This document shows positions 17,316 to 26,080 of a stretch of DNA of 63,616 nucleotides, piece by piece. This DNA is from Pseudaquabacterium pictum. GTDB taxonomy: Bacteria > Pseudomonadota > Gammaproteobacteria > Burkholderiales > Burkholderiaceae_C. Both the position numbers and the translations under genes were made by a program. A model generated the notes under the pieces. That model did not search any database. It saw only the letters and a list, made by a program, of their open reading frames with translations, and had not been told where the DNA came from. The stretch spans positions 1-63,616 of the forward strand of contig NZ_BJCL01000024.1 in the NCBI RefSeq assembly GCF_005403045.1. The letters are read 5' to 3'. Each line of letters begins with the position of its first letter. The first letter of the stretch is position 1.

Positions 17316-18845
17316 TCACTGGAAGGCCACCTCGGCAAAGCTGCGGAGCTTGCGGCTGTGCAGTTGATCCAGCCGCTGGCGGCGCAGCAGCTCGATGGCG
17401 CGCATGCCGATGCGCAGGTGCTGGTCGACCCGCTCGCGGTAGAAGGCATTGGCCATGCCGGGCAGCTTGATCTCGCCGTGCAGCGGCTTGTCGGAGACGC
17501 ACAGCAGCGTGCCGTAGGGCACGCGGAAGCGGAAGCCGTTGGCCGCCAGCGTGGCGCTTTCCATGTCTAGCGCCACGGCACGGCTCTGGCTGAAGCGGCG
17601 CTCCGGGCCCGGGTGCGGCAGCAGCTCCCAGTTGCGGTTGTCGGTGCTGGCCACGGTGCCGGTGCGCAGGATCTTCTTCAGCTCGTAGCCGTCGAGCTGG
17701 GTGACATCGGCCACCGCCCGCTCCAGTGCCATCTGCACCTCGGCCAGCGCGGGGATCGGCACCCACAGCGGCAGCTCTTCATCGAGCACATGGTCCTCGC
17801 GCACATAGGCGTGGGCCAGCACATAGTCGCCCAGCTGCTGGGTGTTGCGCAGGCCGGCGCAGTGGCCCAGCATCAGCCAGGCATGCGGGCGCAGCACGGC
17901 GATGTGGTCGGAGATGTTCTTGGCGTTCGCCGGGCCGACGCCGATGTTGACCATGGTGATGCCGGAGTTGTCCGGCCGCACCAGGTGGTAGGCCGGCATC
18001 TGCGGCAGCCGCGGCGGCGCGGCGCCCAGGGCGTCCTCGGGCTGCACCGTCTGGCCGGCGCGGCGGGTGACCACGTTGCCCGGCTCGACGAAGGCGATGT
18101 AGTCGTCGCTCTCGCTGGCATGCTTAGGCCAGTTGCCCAGCAGGCCGCCTTCGCCCGGGGCCTTGGCCATCATCTCGTGGCCGAGGCGCACGAACTCGTC
18201 GATGTAGAACTGGTAGTTGGTGAAGAGCACGAAGTTCTGGAAGTGCTCGGGCGCGGTGCCGGTGTAGTGGCGCAGGCGCTGCAGCGAGTAGTCGACCCGC
18301 GGCGCGGTGAACAGCGCCAGCGGCTGCGGATCCCGCGGGCCGGGCTCGAAGGTGCCGTTGGCGATGCCGTCGTCCATGGCGGCCAGGTCGGGCAGGTCGA
18401 AGACATCGCGCATCAGCGCGCGGCGTTCGGCGCTCATCGTGCCTTCGACATGGTCGTGCTGGGCGAAGCTGAAGTGGATGGGGATGGGCTGCTTGCTCAT
18501 GCCCACTTCCAACGGCCCGCCGTGGTTCTTCAGCAGCAGGTGGAACTGCTCGCGGAAGTAGTTGGCGAACAGGTCGGGCCGGGTGAGGGTGGTCTCGTAG
18601 ACGCCGGGGCCGGCGACGAAGCCGTAGCTCAGCCGGCTGTCGGCCCGGGCCACCGTGTCGGTGCGCACCCGCACGAACGGATAGCAGGCGCGGATGCGGC
18701 CGGTGACCGGTGCCCCGGCCACGAAGTCCTGCAAACTCTGCCGCAGGTGGTTGATGCCCGAGCTGTAGATGGTGGCTGCGTGCGCGAGGGCGGCTTCAGC
18801 GTCGGTGAAGCTCTGGGTGACGATGAGGGTTGTCGGCGTTGTCAT
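17316..18845 (-). CDS. amn: AMP nucleosidase
   Basis: Cleaves AMP to adenine and ribose 5-phosphate, adjusting adenylate pools. The 509-residue product is close to the E. coli enzyme (about 484). ATG 18845 gives MTTPTTLIVTQSFTDAEAALA. The N-terminal AMP-nucleosidase domain includes YSSGINHLRQSLQDFV and SYGFVAGPGVYETTLTRPDLF; the C-terminal phosphorylase-like domain includes GPANAKNISDHIAVLRPHAW, MLGHCAGLRNTQQLGDYVLA and ALDMESATLAANGFRFRVPYGTLLCVSDKP. The long frame upstream of the ATG is non-coding drift. Confidence 0.95.
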   Translation of the reverse strand: MTTPTTLIVTQSFTDAEAALAHAATIYSSGINHLRQSLQDFVAGAPVTGRIRACYPFVRVRTDTVARADSRLSYGFVAGPGVYETTLTRPDLFANYFREQFHLLLKNHGGPLEVGMSKQPIPIHFSFAQHDHVEGTMSAERRALMRDVFDLPDLAAMDDGIANGTFEPGPRDPQPLALFTAPRVDYSLQRLRHYTGTAPEHFQNFVLFTNYQFYIDEFVRLGHEMMAKAPGEGGLLGNWPKHASESDDYIAFVEPGNVVTRRAGQTVQPEDALGAAPPRLPQMPAYHLVRPDNSGITMVNIGVGPANAKNISDHIAVLRPHAWLMLGHCAGLRNTQQLGDYVLAHAYVREDHVLDEELPLWVPIPALAEVQMALERAVADVTQLDGYELKKILRTGTVASTDNRNWELLPHPGPERRFSQSRAVALDMESATLAANGFRFRVPYGTLLCVSDKPLHGEIKLPGMANAFYRERVDQHLRIGMRAIELLRRQRLDQLHSRKLRSFAEVAFQ

Positions 18846-18895
18846 GGCTGATTGTCGCGGAGCGGCGTGACGGTTGCCAACACGGGGGCGGCTGT

Positions 18896-18975
18896 GGGCT
18901 CGTAGCGGACATGGAGCAAAGCAGGCACTCCCGGCCCGGCGCGACCGCGCAGAACCAAACGTCCGCAACGAGCCC
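18896..18975. repeat. 80-bp element with 15-bp terminal inverted repeats
   Basis: GGGCTCGTAGCGGAC at 18896-18910 is repeated inverted as GTCCGCAACGAGCCC at 18961-18975, 14 of 15 positions matching, with a 50-bp spacer holding a small GCGC-GACC-GCGC hairpin. It fills most of the 140-bp gap between amn and the ABC ATPase gene. The GCGGACAT core resembles palindromic repeats widespread in proteobacterial intergenic DNA, but no second copy is in this window. It could be a REP/MITE-like element or an RNA structure downstream of the ABC operon. Confidence 0.5.
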
Positions 18976-18985
18976 GAACCTGCCC

Positions 18986-19726
18986 TCAATGCAGTGCCGA
19001 CAGGAACTGCTTCAATTCCGCCGTCTGCGGATTGGCGAACAACTCGTTCGGCGGCCCCATCTCGTGGATGCGCCCGGCGTGCATGAACACCACCCGGTCG
19101 GCCACCTTGCGGGCGAAGTTCATCTCGTGGGTCACCATCAGCAGCGTCATGCCTTCCTCGGCCAGCGTCTCCACCACCCGCAGCACTTCGCCCACCAGTT
19201 CGGGATCCAGGGCCGACGTGATCTCGTCGCACAGCATCACGCTGGGCTCCATCGCCAGCGCGCGGGCGATGGCCACCCGCTGCTGCTGGCCGCCCGACAG
19301 CTGATCCGGCCAGGCGTCGAACTTCTCGGCCAGACCCACGCGGTCCAGCAGCTTCTTCGCCTGCGCCGCCGCGGCGGTGGCATCGGTCTGCTTCACCAGC
19401 GTGGGCGCCAGCATCACGTTGCGGCCCACGGTGAGGTGGGGGAACAGGTTGAAGTTCTGGAAGATCATGCCCACATGCTGGCGCAGCGCGCGCATGGCCT
19501 TGGCGTCGCCATGCTTGAGCGGCAGGCCGTCGACTAGCAGGCTGCCCTGCTGGAACACCTCCAGCCCGTTGATGCAGCGCAGCAGCGTGCTCTTGCCCGA
19601 GCCGCTCTTGCCGATGATGGCGATCACCTCGCCGCGCTGCACCTGCATGTCGATGCCCTTGAGCACCTCGTTGGCGCCGAAGCTCTTGCGCAGCGCCGAA
19701 ATGTTGACGATCGTGTCAGCGGCCAT
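18986..19726 (-). CDS. Polar amino-acid-type ABC transporter ATP-binding protein (GlnQ/HisP family)
   Basis: ATPase of a type I ABC importer, 246 residues. Walker A GKSGSGKST at 39-47, Q-loop QNFNLFPHLTV, signature LSGGQQQR at 143-150, Walker B VMLCDE at 163-168 and switch His in LMVTHEMNFA are all intact. The MGPPNELFANPQTAELKQFL tail is typical of the PAAT subfamily. ATG 19726 overlaps the end of the preceding permease gene by 11 bp. It is the last gene of the run gntR, binding protein, two permeases, ATPase. Substrate not readable from this protein. Confidence 0.95.
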   Translation of the reverse strand: MAADTIVNISALRKSFGANEVLKGIDMQVQRGEVIAIIGKSGSGKSTLLRCINGLEVFQQGSLLVDGLPLKHGDAKAMRALRQHVGMIFQNFNLFPHLTVGRNVMLAPTLVKQTDATAAAAQAKKLLDRVGLAEKFDAWPDQLSGGQQQRVAIARALAMEPSVMLCDEITSALDPELVGEVLRVVETLAEEGMTLLMVTHEMNFARKVADRVVFMHAGRIHEMGPPNELFANPQTAELKQFLSALH

Positions 19727-20366
19727 TCTTGAAGCTCCTCTCCAGGCGGCGGCTGGCGGCCGACACCGGCCAGCACAGCGCAAAGTACATCAGCGCCACG
19801 CAGGCGTAGACGGTGAACGGTTTGAAGGTGGCGTTGGTGATCATGGTGCCGGCCTTGGTCAGCTCGATGAAGCCGATCACCGAGGCCAGGGCCGTGCCCT
19901 TGATCACCTGCACCAGGAAGCCCACGGTGGGCGGCACGGCGATGCGCAGGGCCTGCGGGCCCACCACATGGCGCATCTTCTCGCCGAAGCTCAGCGCCAG
20001 GCTGTCGGCGGCCTCCCACTGGCCCTTGGGAATGGCGTTGACGCAGCCGCGCCAGATTTCGGTGAGGAAGGCACTGGTGTAGAGCGTCAGCGCCAGGCTG
20101 GCCGCCACCCAGGCCGACACGTTCAGCCCGACCAGCGCCAGCCCGAAGTAGGCCAGGAACAGCTGCATCAGCAGCGGCGTGCCCTGGAACAGCTGCACAT
20201 ACGCGGCCACGCCGCGCTGCGCGCCGGGCAGGTTGGCCAGCCGCGCCAGCAGCAGCGCCAGGCCGACGATGCCGCCGCCGACGAAGGCGATCAGCGACAG
20301 GCCCACCGTCCAGCGCGCGGCCAGCAGCAGGTTGCGGAAGATGTCCCAGAGGGTGAAGTCGACCAC
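19716..20366 (-). CDS. ABC transporter permease, polar amino acid (HisM/GlnP) family, second subunit
   Basis: Membrane subunit of 216 residues with about five helices. The conserved cytoplasmic EAA loop is visible as WEAADSLALSFGEKMRHVVGPQALRI near residues 117-142. The chosen start is a GTG 10 bp after the stop of the first permease. Two distinct permeases in one operon mean a heteromeric channel, as in histidine, arginine or cystine-type importers. Mostly hydrophobic, no extra domain. Confidence 0.92.
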   Translation of the reverse strand: MVDFTLWDIFRNLLLAARWTVGLSLIAFVGGGIVGLALLLARLANLPGAQRGVAAYVQLFQGTPLLMQLFLAYFGLALVGLNVSAWVAASLALTLYTSAFLTEIWRGCVNAIPKGQWEAADSLALSFGEKMRHVVGPQALRIAVPPTVGFLVQVIKGTALASVIGFIELTKAGTMITNATFKPFTVYACVALMYFALCWPVSAASRRLERSFKNGR

Positions 20367-20376
20367 CGTGGCCCCC

Positions 20377-21054
20377 TTATCTGCCAGCGTTGGGCAGGCG
20401 CCCGAAGATGAACTTCGGCCCCAGCCAGTTCAGCGCCTGGCGGAAGGCCACCGACAGCAGCAGGTAGATGCCGGTGGCGATGATGTAGGCCTCGAAGGCG
20501 CGGAAGTTGCGGCTCTGGATCAGGTTGGCCGCGTAACTCAGCTCCTGGGCCGAGATCTGGCCGCACACCGCCGAGCCCAGCATCACGATGACGATCTGGC
20601 TGGTCAGCGCCGGCCACACCCGGCCCAGCGCCGGTGGCAGCACCACGCGGGTGAAGACCTGCAGCTCGGTCAGCGCCAGACTGCGCGCCGCCTCGATCTG
20701 GCCACGCGGCGTGTTGTCGATGCCCGCGCGCACGATCTCGGCCGCATACGCACCCAGGTTGACCACCATCGCGATGATGCTGGCCACCTCGGGGCTGAGC
20801 TTGAGCCCCAGGCTGGGCAGGCCGAAGAAGATGAAGAACAGCTGCACGATGAAGGGCGTGTTGCGCACCAGCTCGACGTAGGCCGAGACGATGGCGGCCA
20901 GCCCCCTTGGGCCCTGGCTGCGCGCCCAGCCGCAGGCCACGCCGAGGCCCACGCCCAGCACCGCTGCCGTGGCGCTGAGCGCCACGGTGAAGGCGGCACC
21001 CTTGAGCAGCGCCGGCCACTGGGCCAGCACGGCCAGGAAGTCGAGTTGGATCAT
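20377..21054 (-). CDS. ABC transporter permease, polar amino acid family, first subunit
   Basis: Membrane subunit of 225 residues (MIQLDFLAVLAQWPALLKGA start). It shows the family pattern YVELVRNTPFIVQLFFIFFGLP and the EAA loop IEAARSLALTELQVFTRVVLPPALGRV near 140-166. It pairs with the permease at 19716 and the ATPase at 18986 to form the importer core, and starts 32 bp after the binding-protein gene. Confidence 0.93.
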   Translation of the reverse strand: MIQLDFLAVLAQWPALLKGAAFTVALSATAAVLGVGLGVACGWARSQGPRGLAAIVSAYVELVRNTPFIVQLFFIFFGLPSLGLKLSPEVASIIAMVVNLGAYAAEIVRAGIDNTPRGQIEAARSLALTELQVFTRVVLPPALGRVWPALTSQIVIVMLGSAVCGQISAQELSYAANLIQSRNFRAFEAYIIATGIYLLLSVAFRQALNWLGPKFIFGRLPNAGR

Positions 21055-21086
21055 GGCGGGGCGCCCTTCATCGGTTCAGCGGTGCG

Positions 21087-21884
21087 TCACTCGGGCAGCG
21101 TGCCAGCCGGCCGGCCCAGCCACTTCTGCGCCATCTTGTCGATGTCGCCGCTGGCCTTGGCGCCGGCGATGATCTCGTTGACCTTCAGGCGCAGCTTGTC
21201 CTCGCCCTTGCCCACGCCGATGAAGTTGGGCGAATCCTTGAGCACGAACTTGTACTCGGCGCCCAGCTGCGGGTTGCGCGCCATCATGTTGCCGGCCACC
21301 GAGGCGCCGGTGGCGATCGCCTGCACCTGGCCCGAGACGAAGGCCGAGACGGTGGTGTTGTTGTCCTCGAAGCGCTTGATGTCGGCGCTGGCCGGGGCGA
21401 TCTTGGTCAGCTCCATGTCCTCGATGGCGCCGCGGGTCACCGCCACCGTCTTGCCCGCCAGGTCGGCCGCGGTCTTGATGGCCGTGCCCTTGGGCGCGAA
21501 CACCGCCTGGAAGAACGGCGAGTAGGCGGCGGTGAAGTCGATCACCGCGGCGCGCTCGGGGTTCTTGCCCAGCGTGCTGATCACCAGATCGGCCTTCTTG
21601 GTCTGCAGGTAGGGGATGCGGTTGGCGCTGGTCACCGGCACCAGTTCCACCTTCACGCCCAGCTTGGCGCCGATGTAGTTGGCCATGTCGACGTCCAGGC
21701 CCTGGGGCTTGAGATCGGTGCCGACAAAGCCGTAGGGCGGGAAGTCGGTGGGCACGGCGATGTTGATCTGCTTCTTGGCCAGGATGTCGTCCAGCGCATC
21801 GGCGTGGGCGGCCAGGGGCAGCAGGGCGGTGGTGGCGAGGGTGGCCAGGGCGGCCAGCTTGGACAGGGTGGTGCGGCGGGTCAT
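21087..21884 (-). CDS. ABC transporter periplasmic substrate-binding protein, amino-acid type (SBP family 3)
   Basis: Captures the ligand for the importer encoded next to it. A Sec signal peptide covers residues 1-28 (cleavage about AHA/D), then comes a typical SBP_bac_3 fold: INIAVPTDFPPYGFVG, GLDVDMANYIGAKLGVKVELVPVTSANRIPYL, and GKNPERAAVIDFTAAYSPFF near the hinge. Length is 265 residues, normal. The ligand pocket cannot be read with confidence; the neighbouring flavin monooxygenase and CoA-transferase hint at an unusual organic amine, thioether or acid rather than a standard amino acid (inference). Confidence 0.93.
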   Translation of the reverse strand: MTRRTTLSKLAALATLATTALLPLAAHADALDDILAKKQINIAVPTDFPPYGFVGTDLKPQGLDVDMANYIGAKLGVKVELVPVTSANRIPYLQTKKADLVISTLGKNPERAAVIDFTAAYSPFFQAVFAPKGTAIKTAADLAGKTVAVTRGAIEDMELTKIAPASADIKRFEDNNTTVSAFVSGQVQAIATGASVAGNMMARNPQLGAEYKFVLKDSPNFIGVGKGEDKLRLKVNEIIAGAKASGDIDKMAQKWLGRPAGTLPE

Positions 21885-21888
21885 GGTG

Positions 21889-22800
21889 TCAGCGCTCCTT
21901 GGTCTTGCGGGGGTTGGTGGGGTCGGGGATCAGGTCGGTGAACAGGCGCTTGCGCGCCGGGCGGCGGCTGGTGGCCGGGGGCGTGGCGCCGCCAGCGGCG
22001 GGTTGCGAGCGCAGCGGCGACAGCGCCGCCCGCAGCGGGGCCAGCGGGTCGTCGGCGGCGGTGGTCTGGCCCAGGTGCTCGGCCACGCTGCCGATGTGCT
22101 GGCGCAGCAGGGCGATGGCACGTGCCTGGTCGCCCGCCTCCAGCGCGGCGACGATCTGCGCATGCTCGGCACAGCTCTCGCCGGCCGCATGGGTGCTCTG
22201 GTACAGCGTGGCGATCAGCGTGGTGCGGGCGGTCAGGTCCTTCACGATGTCGGCCAGCAGGCCGTTGCCGGCGCACTCGGCCAGGCAGACATGGAAGTCG
22301 CCCAGCAGCCAGCTGCGCTCGGCCGGGTCGTCGGCGGCGATGGCGGCCTGCTCGCGTGCCACATGGGCCTTGAGCTGGCGGATGGCAGCCTTGGGCAGCG
22401 GCCCGTTCAGGCCGTGCAGCAGGCCGGTCTCCAGCGCCTGGCGGGCACCGAAGGCCTCGCGCGCCTCGTCCAGGCTGGGCTGCACCACGAACCAGCCACG
22501 GCGGGCATTCACCTCCACCATGCCGCGCGCCGACAGCCGCGCCATCGCCTCGCGCACCAGGGTGCGGCTGCAGCCGAACAGGTCGGCCAGGGCCTGCTCG
22601 CCCAGGCGCTGGCCCGGCGCCAGCCGGCCGGCGAGGATGGCGTCGACGATGCGGTCGGCGATCACGCCGGGGCGGTTGCCCTCGCCGCTGGCGGGCTCGT
22701 CGGCCCCGGCGACGGCGCGGCCCGCCGGGGCGGCCGCTGGCACGGCCAGCGCGCTGGCGCGGGCCTTGCTGCGTGGCTCAGTGCCCTGTCTGGGTGCCAT
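21889..22800 (-). CDS. GntR-family transcriptional regulator, FadR/FCD subfamily
   Basis: Ligand-responsive repressor or activator of 303 residues. A 45-residue Ala-rich head precedes the winged helix (about 45-110: ILAGRLAPGQRLGEQALADLFGCSRTLVREAMARL). An FCD ligand domain follows at about 115-240, with metal-binding-type histidines in DFHVCLAECAGN and EHAQIVAALEAGD. A basic Pro/Arg-rich tail is unusual. It ends 5 bp before the binding-protein gene, so it probably heads the ABC operon, and is divergent from the monooxygenase at 22956. The palindrome at 22870 is its likely operator. Confidence 0.92.
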   Translation of the reverse strand: MAPRQGTEPRSKARASALAVPAAAPAGRAVAGADEPASGEGNRPGVIADRIVDAILAGRLAPGQRLGEQALADLFGCSRTLVREAMARLSARGMVEVNARRGWFVVQPSLDEAREAFGARQALETGLLHGLNGPLPKAAIRQLKAHVAREQAAIAADDPAERSWLLGDFHVCLAECAGNGLLADIVKDLTARTTLIATLYQSTHAAGESCAEHAQIVAALEAGDQARAIALLRQHIGSVAEHLGQTTAADDPLAPLRAALSPLRSQPAAGGATPPATSRRPARKRLFTDLIPDPTNPRKTKER

Positions 22801-22869
22801 CGGTGGTGTCCTGGTGCATGGGGAGCGGGTGGTGTGCTGGTTGTTGGTGCATGCCAGTGATGTTCACGT

Positions 22870-22885
22870 TGCTTGTATGCAAGCA
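22870..22885. promoter_or_regulatory. Palindrome TGCTTG-TATG-CAAGCA, candidate GntR/FCD operator
   Basis: Perfect 6-bp arms around TATG, with core TTGTATGCAA close to the TTGTATACAA-type sites bound by several FCD-subfamily GntR proteins. It is 70 bp from both the gntR start (22800) and the monooxygenase start (22956), where a shared divergent promoter would be controlled. Confidence 0.6.
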
Positions 22886-22955
22886 TGGTGCCAAGGGCAG
22901 GGCCCCGCCATTCGGGATAACGTCGATCCCTTCCAAACCACCGCCTGCCCTGCCC

Positions 22956-24335
22956 ATGCCCCGCGAGATCCTGCTCAATGCCTTCGACATGCACTGTGTC
23001 GGCCACATCCAGCAAGGCCTGTGGACGCACCCGCGTGACCAGTCCACCCGCTACAACACCCTGGCCTACTGGATGGAGCTGGCGCGCACGCTGGAGGCGG
23101 CGCTGTTCGACGGCATCTTCCTGGCCGATGTGGTGGGCGTCTACGACGTCTACGGCGGCAATGCCGATGCGGCGCTGCGCGGCGGCGTGCAGGTGCCGGT
23201 GAACGATCCGATGCTGCTGATCCCGGCGATGGCTGCGGCCACGCAGCACCTGGGCTTCGGCGTCACCGCCAACCTGGTCTATGAGGCGCCGTATCTCTTC
23301 GCCCGCCGCATGTCGACGCTGGACCACCTGACCGGCGGCCGCGTCGGCTGGAACATCGTCACCGGCTACCTGGACAGCGCCGCCCGCGCCAACGGCCTGA
23401 ACCAGCAGATGGCGCATGACGACCGCTACGACCTGGCCGACGAGTACATGCAGCTGGTCTACCAGCTGTGGCAGCACAGCTGGGCCGATGACGCGGTGGT
23501 GGCCGACAAGGCCAGCGGCGTGTATGCCGACCCCGGCAAGGTGCGCCAGGTGCACCACCACGGCAAGCAGTACACGGTGGATGCGATGCACCTCTGCGCG
23601 CCGTCACCGCAGCGCACGCCGGTGCTCTACCAGGCCGGCTCGTCGCCGCGCGGGCGGCGGTTTGCGGCCCAGCATGCGGAGTGCGTGTTCCTCAACGGCC
23701 AGAGCGTGGCCGGCGTCAAGGCCATCGTCGACGACATCCGCGCGCTGGCGGTGGCCGCCGGCCGGCAGCCTGACGACATCAAGTTCTTTTTGGGGGCGAC
23801 TGTGGTCACAGGCGCCACCGCCGCCGAGGCGCAAGACAAGTTCGACGGGTACCGGCAGCACGTCAGCAGCGAGGCCGCGCTGGTGCATGCCGCCGCCTCG
23901 CTCGGGGTGGACCTGGCCCGCTTCGACCTGGACGAGCCGGTCGATGCCTCGGCCAGCAATGCCATCACCAGCAACGTGGCCGCCATCAACCGCAGCCAGG
24001 GCCCGCAATGGACCAAGCGCAAGCTGCTGGAGCAGATGGTGCTGGGCAGCCGCCAGCCGCCGATCGTGGGTGCCGCCGGTCAGGTGGCCGAGGAACTGAT
24101 CCGCTGGACCGAACAGACCGGCGTCGATGGCTTCAACCTGAGCCGCACCGTGGCGCCGGAATGCTTCGTCGACTTCGGCCGCCTGGTGGTGCCCGAGCTG
24201 CAATCACGCGGCGCCTTCAAGACGGCGCACCGCCCCGGCACGCTGCGCGACAAGCTGTTCGGCCGCGGTGACCGGCTTCCTTCCACACACCCCGCCAGCC
24301 ACCCGGCGATGGTGCCGGCTCAGCCGGCCGGCTGA
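22956..24335 (+). CDS. FMN-dependent monooxygenase, NtaA/SnaA/DszA (SoxA) family, LLM class
   Basis: Two-component flavin monooxygenase of 459 residues using FMNH2 from a separate reductase. Family markers: [25 protein letters not shown] near the N-terminus, [50 protein letters not shown] and [19 protein letters not shown]. Known members attack nitrilotriacetate, EDTA, pristinamycin precursor, dibenzothiophene sulfone or alkyl-thio compounds. No flavin reductase gene lies nearby. It is divergent from the GntR-ABC operon and overlaps the CoA-transferase tail to tail by 16 bp. Substrate unknown. Confidence 0.9.
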   Translation: MPREILLNAFDMHCVGHIQQGLWTHPRDQSTRYNTLAYWMELARTLEAALFDGIFLADVVGVYDVYGGNADAALRGGVQVPVNDPMLLIPAMAAATQHLGFGVTANLVYEAPYLFARRMSTLDHLTGGRVGWNIVTGYLDSAARANGLNQQMAHDDRYDLADEYMQLVYQLWQHSWADDAVVADKASGVYADPGKVRQVHHHGKQYTVDAMHLCAPSPQRTPVLYQAGSSPRGRRFAAQHAECVFLNGQSVAGVKAIVDDIRALAVAAGRQPDDIKFFLGATVVTGATAAEAQDKFDGYRQHVSSEAALVHAAASLGVDLARFDLDEPVDASASNAITSNVAAINRSQGPQWTKRKLLEQMVLGSRQPPIVGAAGQVAEELIRWTEQTGVDGFNLSRTVAPECFVDFGRLVVPELQSRGAFKTAHRPGTLRDKLFGRGDRLPSTHPASHPAMVPAQPAG

Positions 24336-25933
24336 AACATGGGGGCGTCGGTGAAGATGCGGGCGTCCATGGTCTTGAGATCGTCCGCCACCACCACCGG
24401 CGCGCCCAGCACCGCCAGCACGTCGCGCTGCAGGTCCAGCCCGGGGGCGATCTCGGTCAGCACCAGCCGGCCGCCGCGCAGTTCGAACACCGCGCGCTCG
24501 GTGATGTAGCTGATCTGCCGGCCCAGACTGGCCACGTAGGGGCCGTGGAAGCTCAGGTGCTGCACCGTGGGCACCAGCTTGGGCACCCGGCCTTCCTGCA
24601 GGATGGTCAGCCTGCCGTCGCCGGTGGCGATCTGCAGGCCGTCGGCCACCAGCGCGCCCATGAACACCACCCGCGGCGTGCTCTGGGTGATGTTGATGAA
24701 GCCGCCCACGCCCGAGACCTTGCTGCCGAAGCGGCTGACGTTGACATGCCCTTCGGGCGTGAACTCGGCCAGGCCCAGGAAGCTGATGTCCAGCCCGCCG
24801 CCATCGTAGAAGTCGAACATCTCGGCATGGGTGGTGATGGCCTCGGGCCACAGCGCCGCGCCGAAGGCCGGGCCGTCGGCCGGCGTGCCGCCCACCGGGC
24901 CCGATTCCACCGTCAGCACGAAGCCGCCCACGCCTTCCTCATCCGCCACCGCGCCCATGCCGGCGGGCATGCCCACGCCCAGGTTCACCACCGGCCGGCT
25001 GGCACCGGGCCGTGGCGGCACCGCGCCCAGCATCAGCAGCGCCCGGCGCTGGATGATCTTGCGCACGTCCAGCGGCAGCGGTGCGCCGGTCTGGCGCGGC
25101 GGCCGGCCGGCCGGTGCGGCGGCGAAGTGGGCGTCGTAGTCGGCGCCGAAGGTCATCTGGTGGTCCTGCGGGTCGTCGGCGATCACCAGGTGGTCGACCA
25201 GGATGCCCGGCACCCGCACGGCAGAGGCCGGCAGCGTGCCCGCCGGCACGATGCGCTTGACCTGCGCGATCACGATGCCGCCCGAGTTGTGCGCCGCCTG
25301 GGCAATGGCCAGCAGGTCGTGGTGGAAGGGCTCCTGCTCGCACGCCAGGTTGCCCAGCGCATCGGCCGTGGTGGCGCGGATCAGCGCCACGTCGATCGGC
25401 AGGCTGGGGTAGAACAGCTGCTCCTGCCCGCCCAGCTCCACCCGCTGCACCCTTGGCTCGATGGCCGACTGCGCGGTGCGCGGTGTCAGCCGGCCGCCGT
25501 CCTGCCGGGGGTCGACGAAGGTGTGCAGGCCGATGCGGGTCACCACACCGGACTTGCCGCCGGCAATGGCGCGGTAGAGGTGGCTGATCACGCCCTGCGG
25601 CAGGTTCCAGGCCTCGATGGCGTCGGCCTGCACCAGGTCGCCCAGCATCGGCGCCGAGATCCAGTGCCCGCCGATCACCCGCTTCAGCAGCCCGGCATGG
25701 CCGTAGTGGTTGACGCCGCGGGTGGCGCGGTCGCCCTGGCCGGCGGCGTACACCAGCGTCAGGTCACGCGGGTGGCCGCTGGCCAGGAAGCGCGCCTCCA
25801 CCGCCCGGCTCACCGCCTCGGCATGGCCCACGCCGACGAAGCCGGCGCAGGCCACGGTGGCGCCGTCGGGGATCAGCGCGGCAGCGGCGGCGGGGGTCAG
25901 GGCGGTGCGGTCGGCAGGGGCGGGCAAGGGCAT
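24320..25933 (-). CDS. Acyl-CoA:acetate/propionate-type CoA-transferase (YdiF/family I)
   Basis: Moves CoA between short-chain acids; a fused alpha-beta protein of 537 residues, close to E. coli YdiF. The alpha half has [19 protein letters not shown] and [13 protein letters not shown]. The beta half has [18 protein letters not shown] and the catalytic glutamate, Glu343, in TVESGPVGG. The end [14 protein letters not shown] is typical. It is transcribed toward the monooxygenase, and the two stops overlap. It may activate an acid released by that enzyme, but the link is positional only. Confidence 0.92.
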   Translation of the reverse strand: MPLPAPADRTALTPAAAAALIPDGATVACAGFVGVGHAEAVSRAVEARFLASGHPRDLTLVYAAGQGDRATRGVNHYGHAGLLKRVIGGHWISAPMLGDLVQADAIEAWNLPQGVISHLYRAIAGGKSGVVTRIGLHTFVDPRQDGGRLTPRTAQSAIEPRVQRVELGGQEQLFYPSLPIDVALIRATTADALGNLACEQEPFHHDLLAIAQAAHNSGGIVIAQVKRIVPAGTLPASAVRVPGILVDHLVIADDPQDHQMTFGADYDAHFAAAPAGRPPRQTGAPLPLDVRKIIQRRALLMLGAVPPRPGASRPVVNLGVGMPAGMGAVADEEGVGGFVLTVESGPVGGTPADGPAFGAALWPEAITTHAEMFDFYDGGGLDISFLGLAEFTPEGHVNVSRFGSKVSGVGGFINITQSTPRVVFMGALVADGLQIATGDGRLTILQEGRVPKLVPTVQHLSFHGPYVASLGRQISYITERAVFELRGGRLVLTEIAPGLDLQRDVLAVLGAPVVVADDLKTMDARIFTDAPMFQPAG

Positions 25934-25996
25934 CTCCAGGCTGATCGCATGCTAGGTGCGCACGGCCCGCCGTCAGTCACGCAGGGGCCAGGGCTT

Positions 25997-26016
25997 GCCC
26001 TGCAGATTTGCAGGGC
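25997..26016. repeat. Perfect inverted repeat GCCCTGCA-GATT-TGCAGGGC in a divergent promoter region
   Basis: 8-bp arms with a 4-bp centre, between the CoA-transferase (start 25933) and coaX (start 26081). It could be an operator for either gene or a leader hairpin of coaX. No regulator gene is adjacent. The rest of this 147-bp gap shows no convincing promoter. Confidence 0.35.
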
Positions 26017-26080
26017 CACACCGGCTAGCATGCACGGCCCTGTGCCGCCCAGCCACTTCCAGCCCACCGGCCCCAGCACC

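Noticed and set aside
24545..26080. Upstream extension of the coaX frame (512 extra codons)
   Set aside because: Antisense to the CoA-transferase; type III pantothenate kinases start at [11 protein letters not shown].
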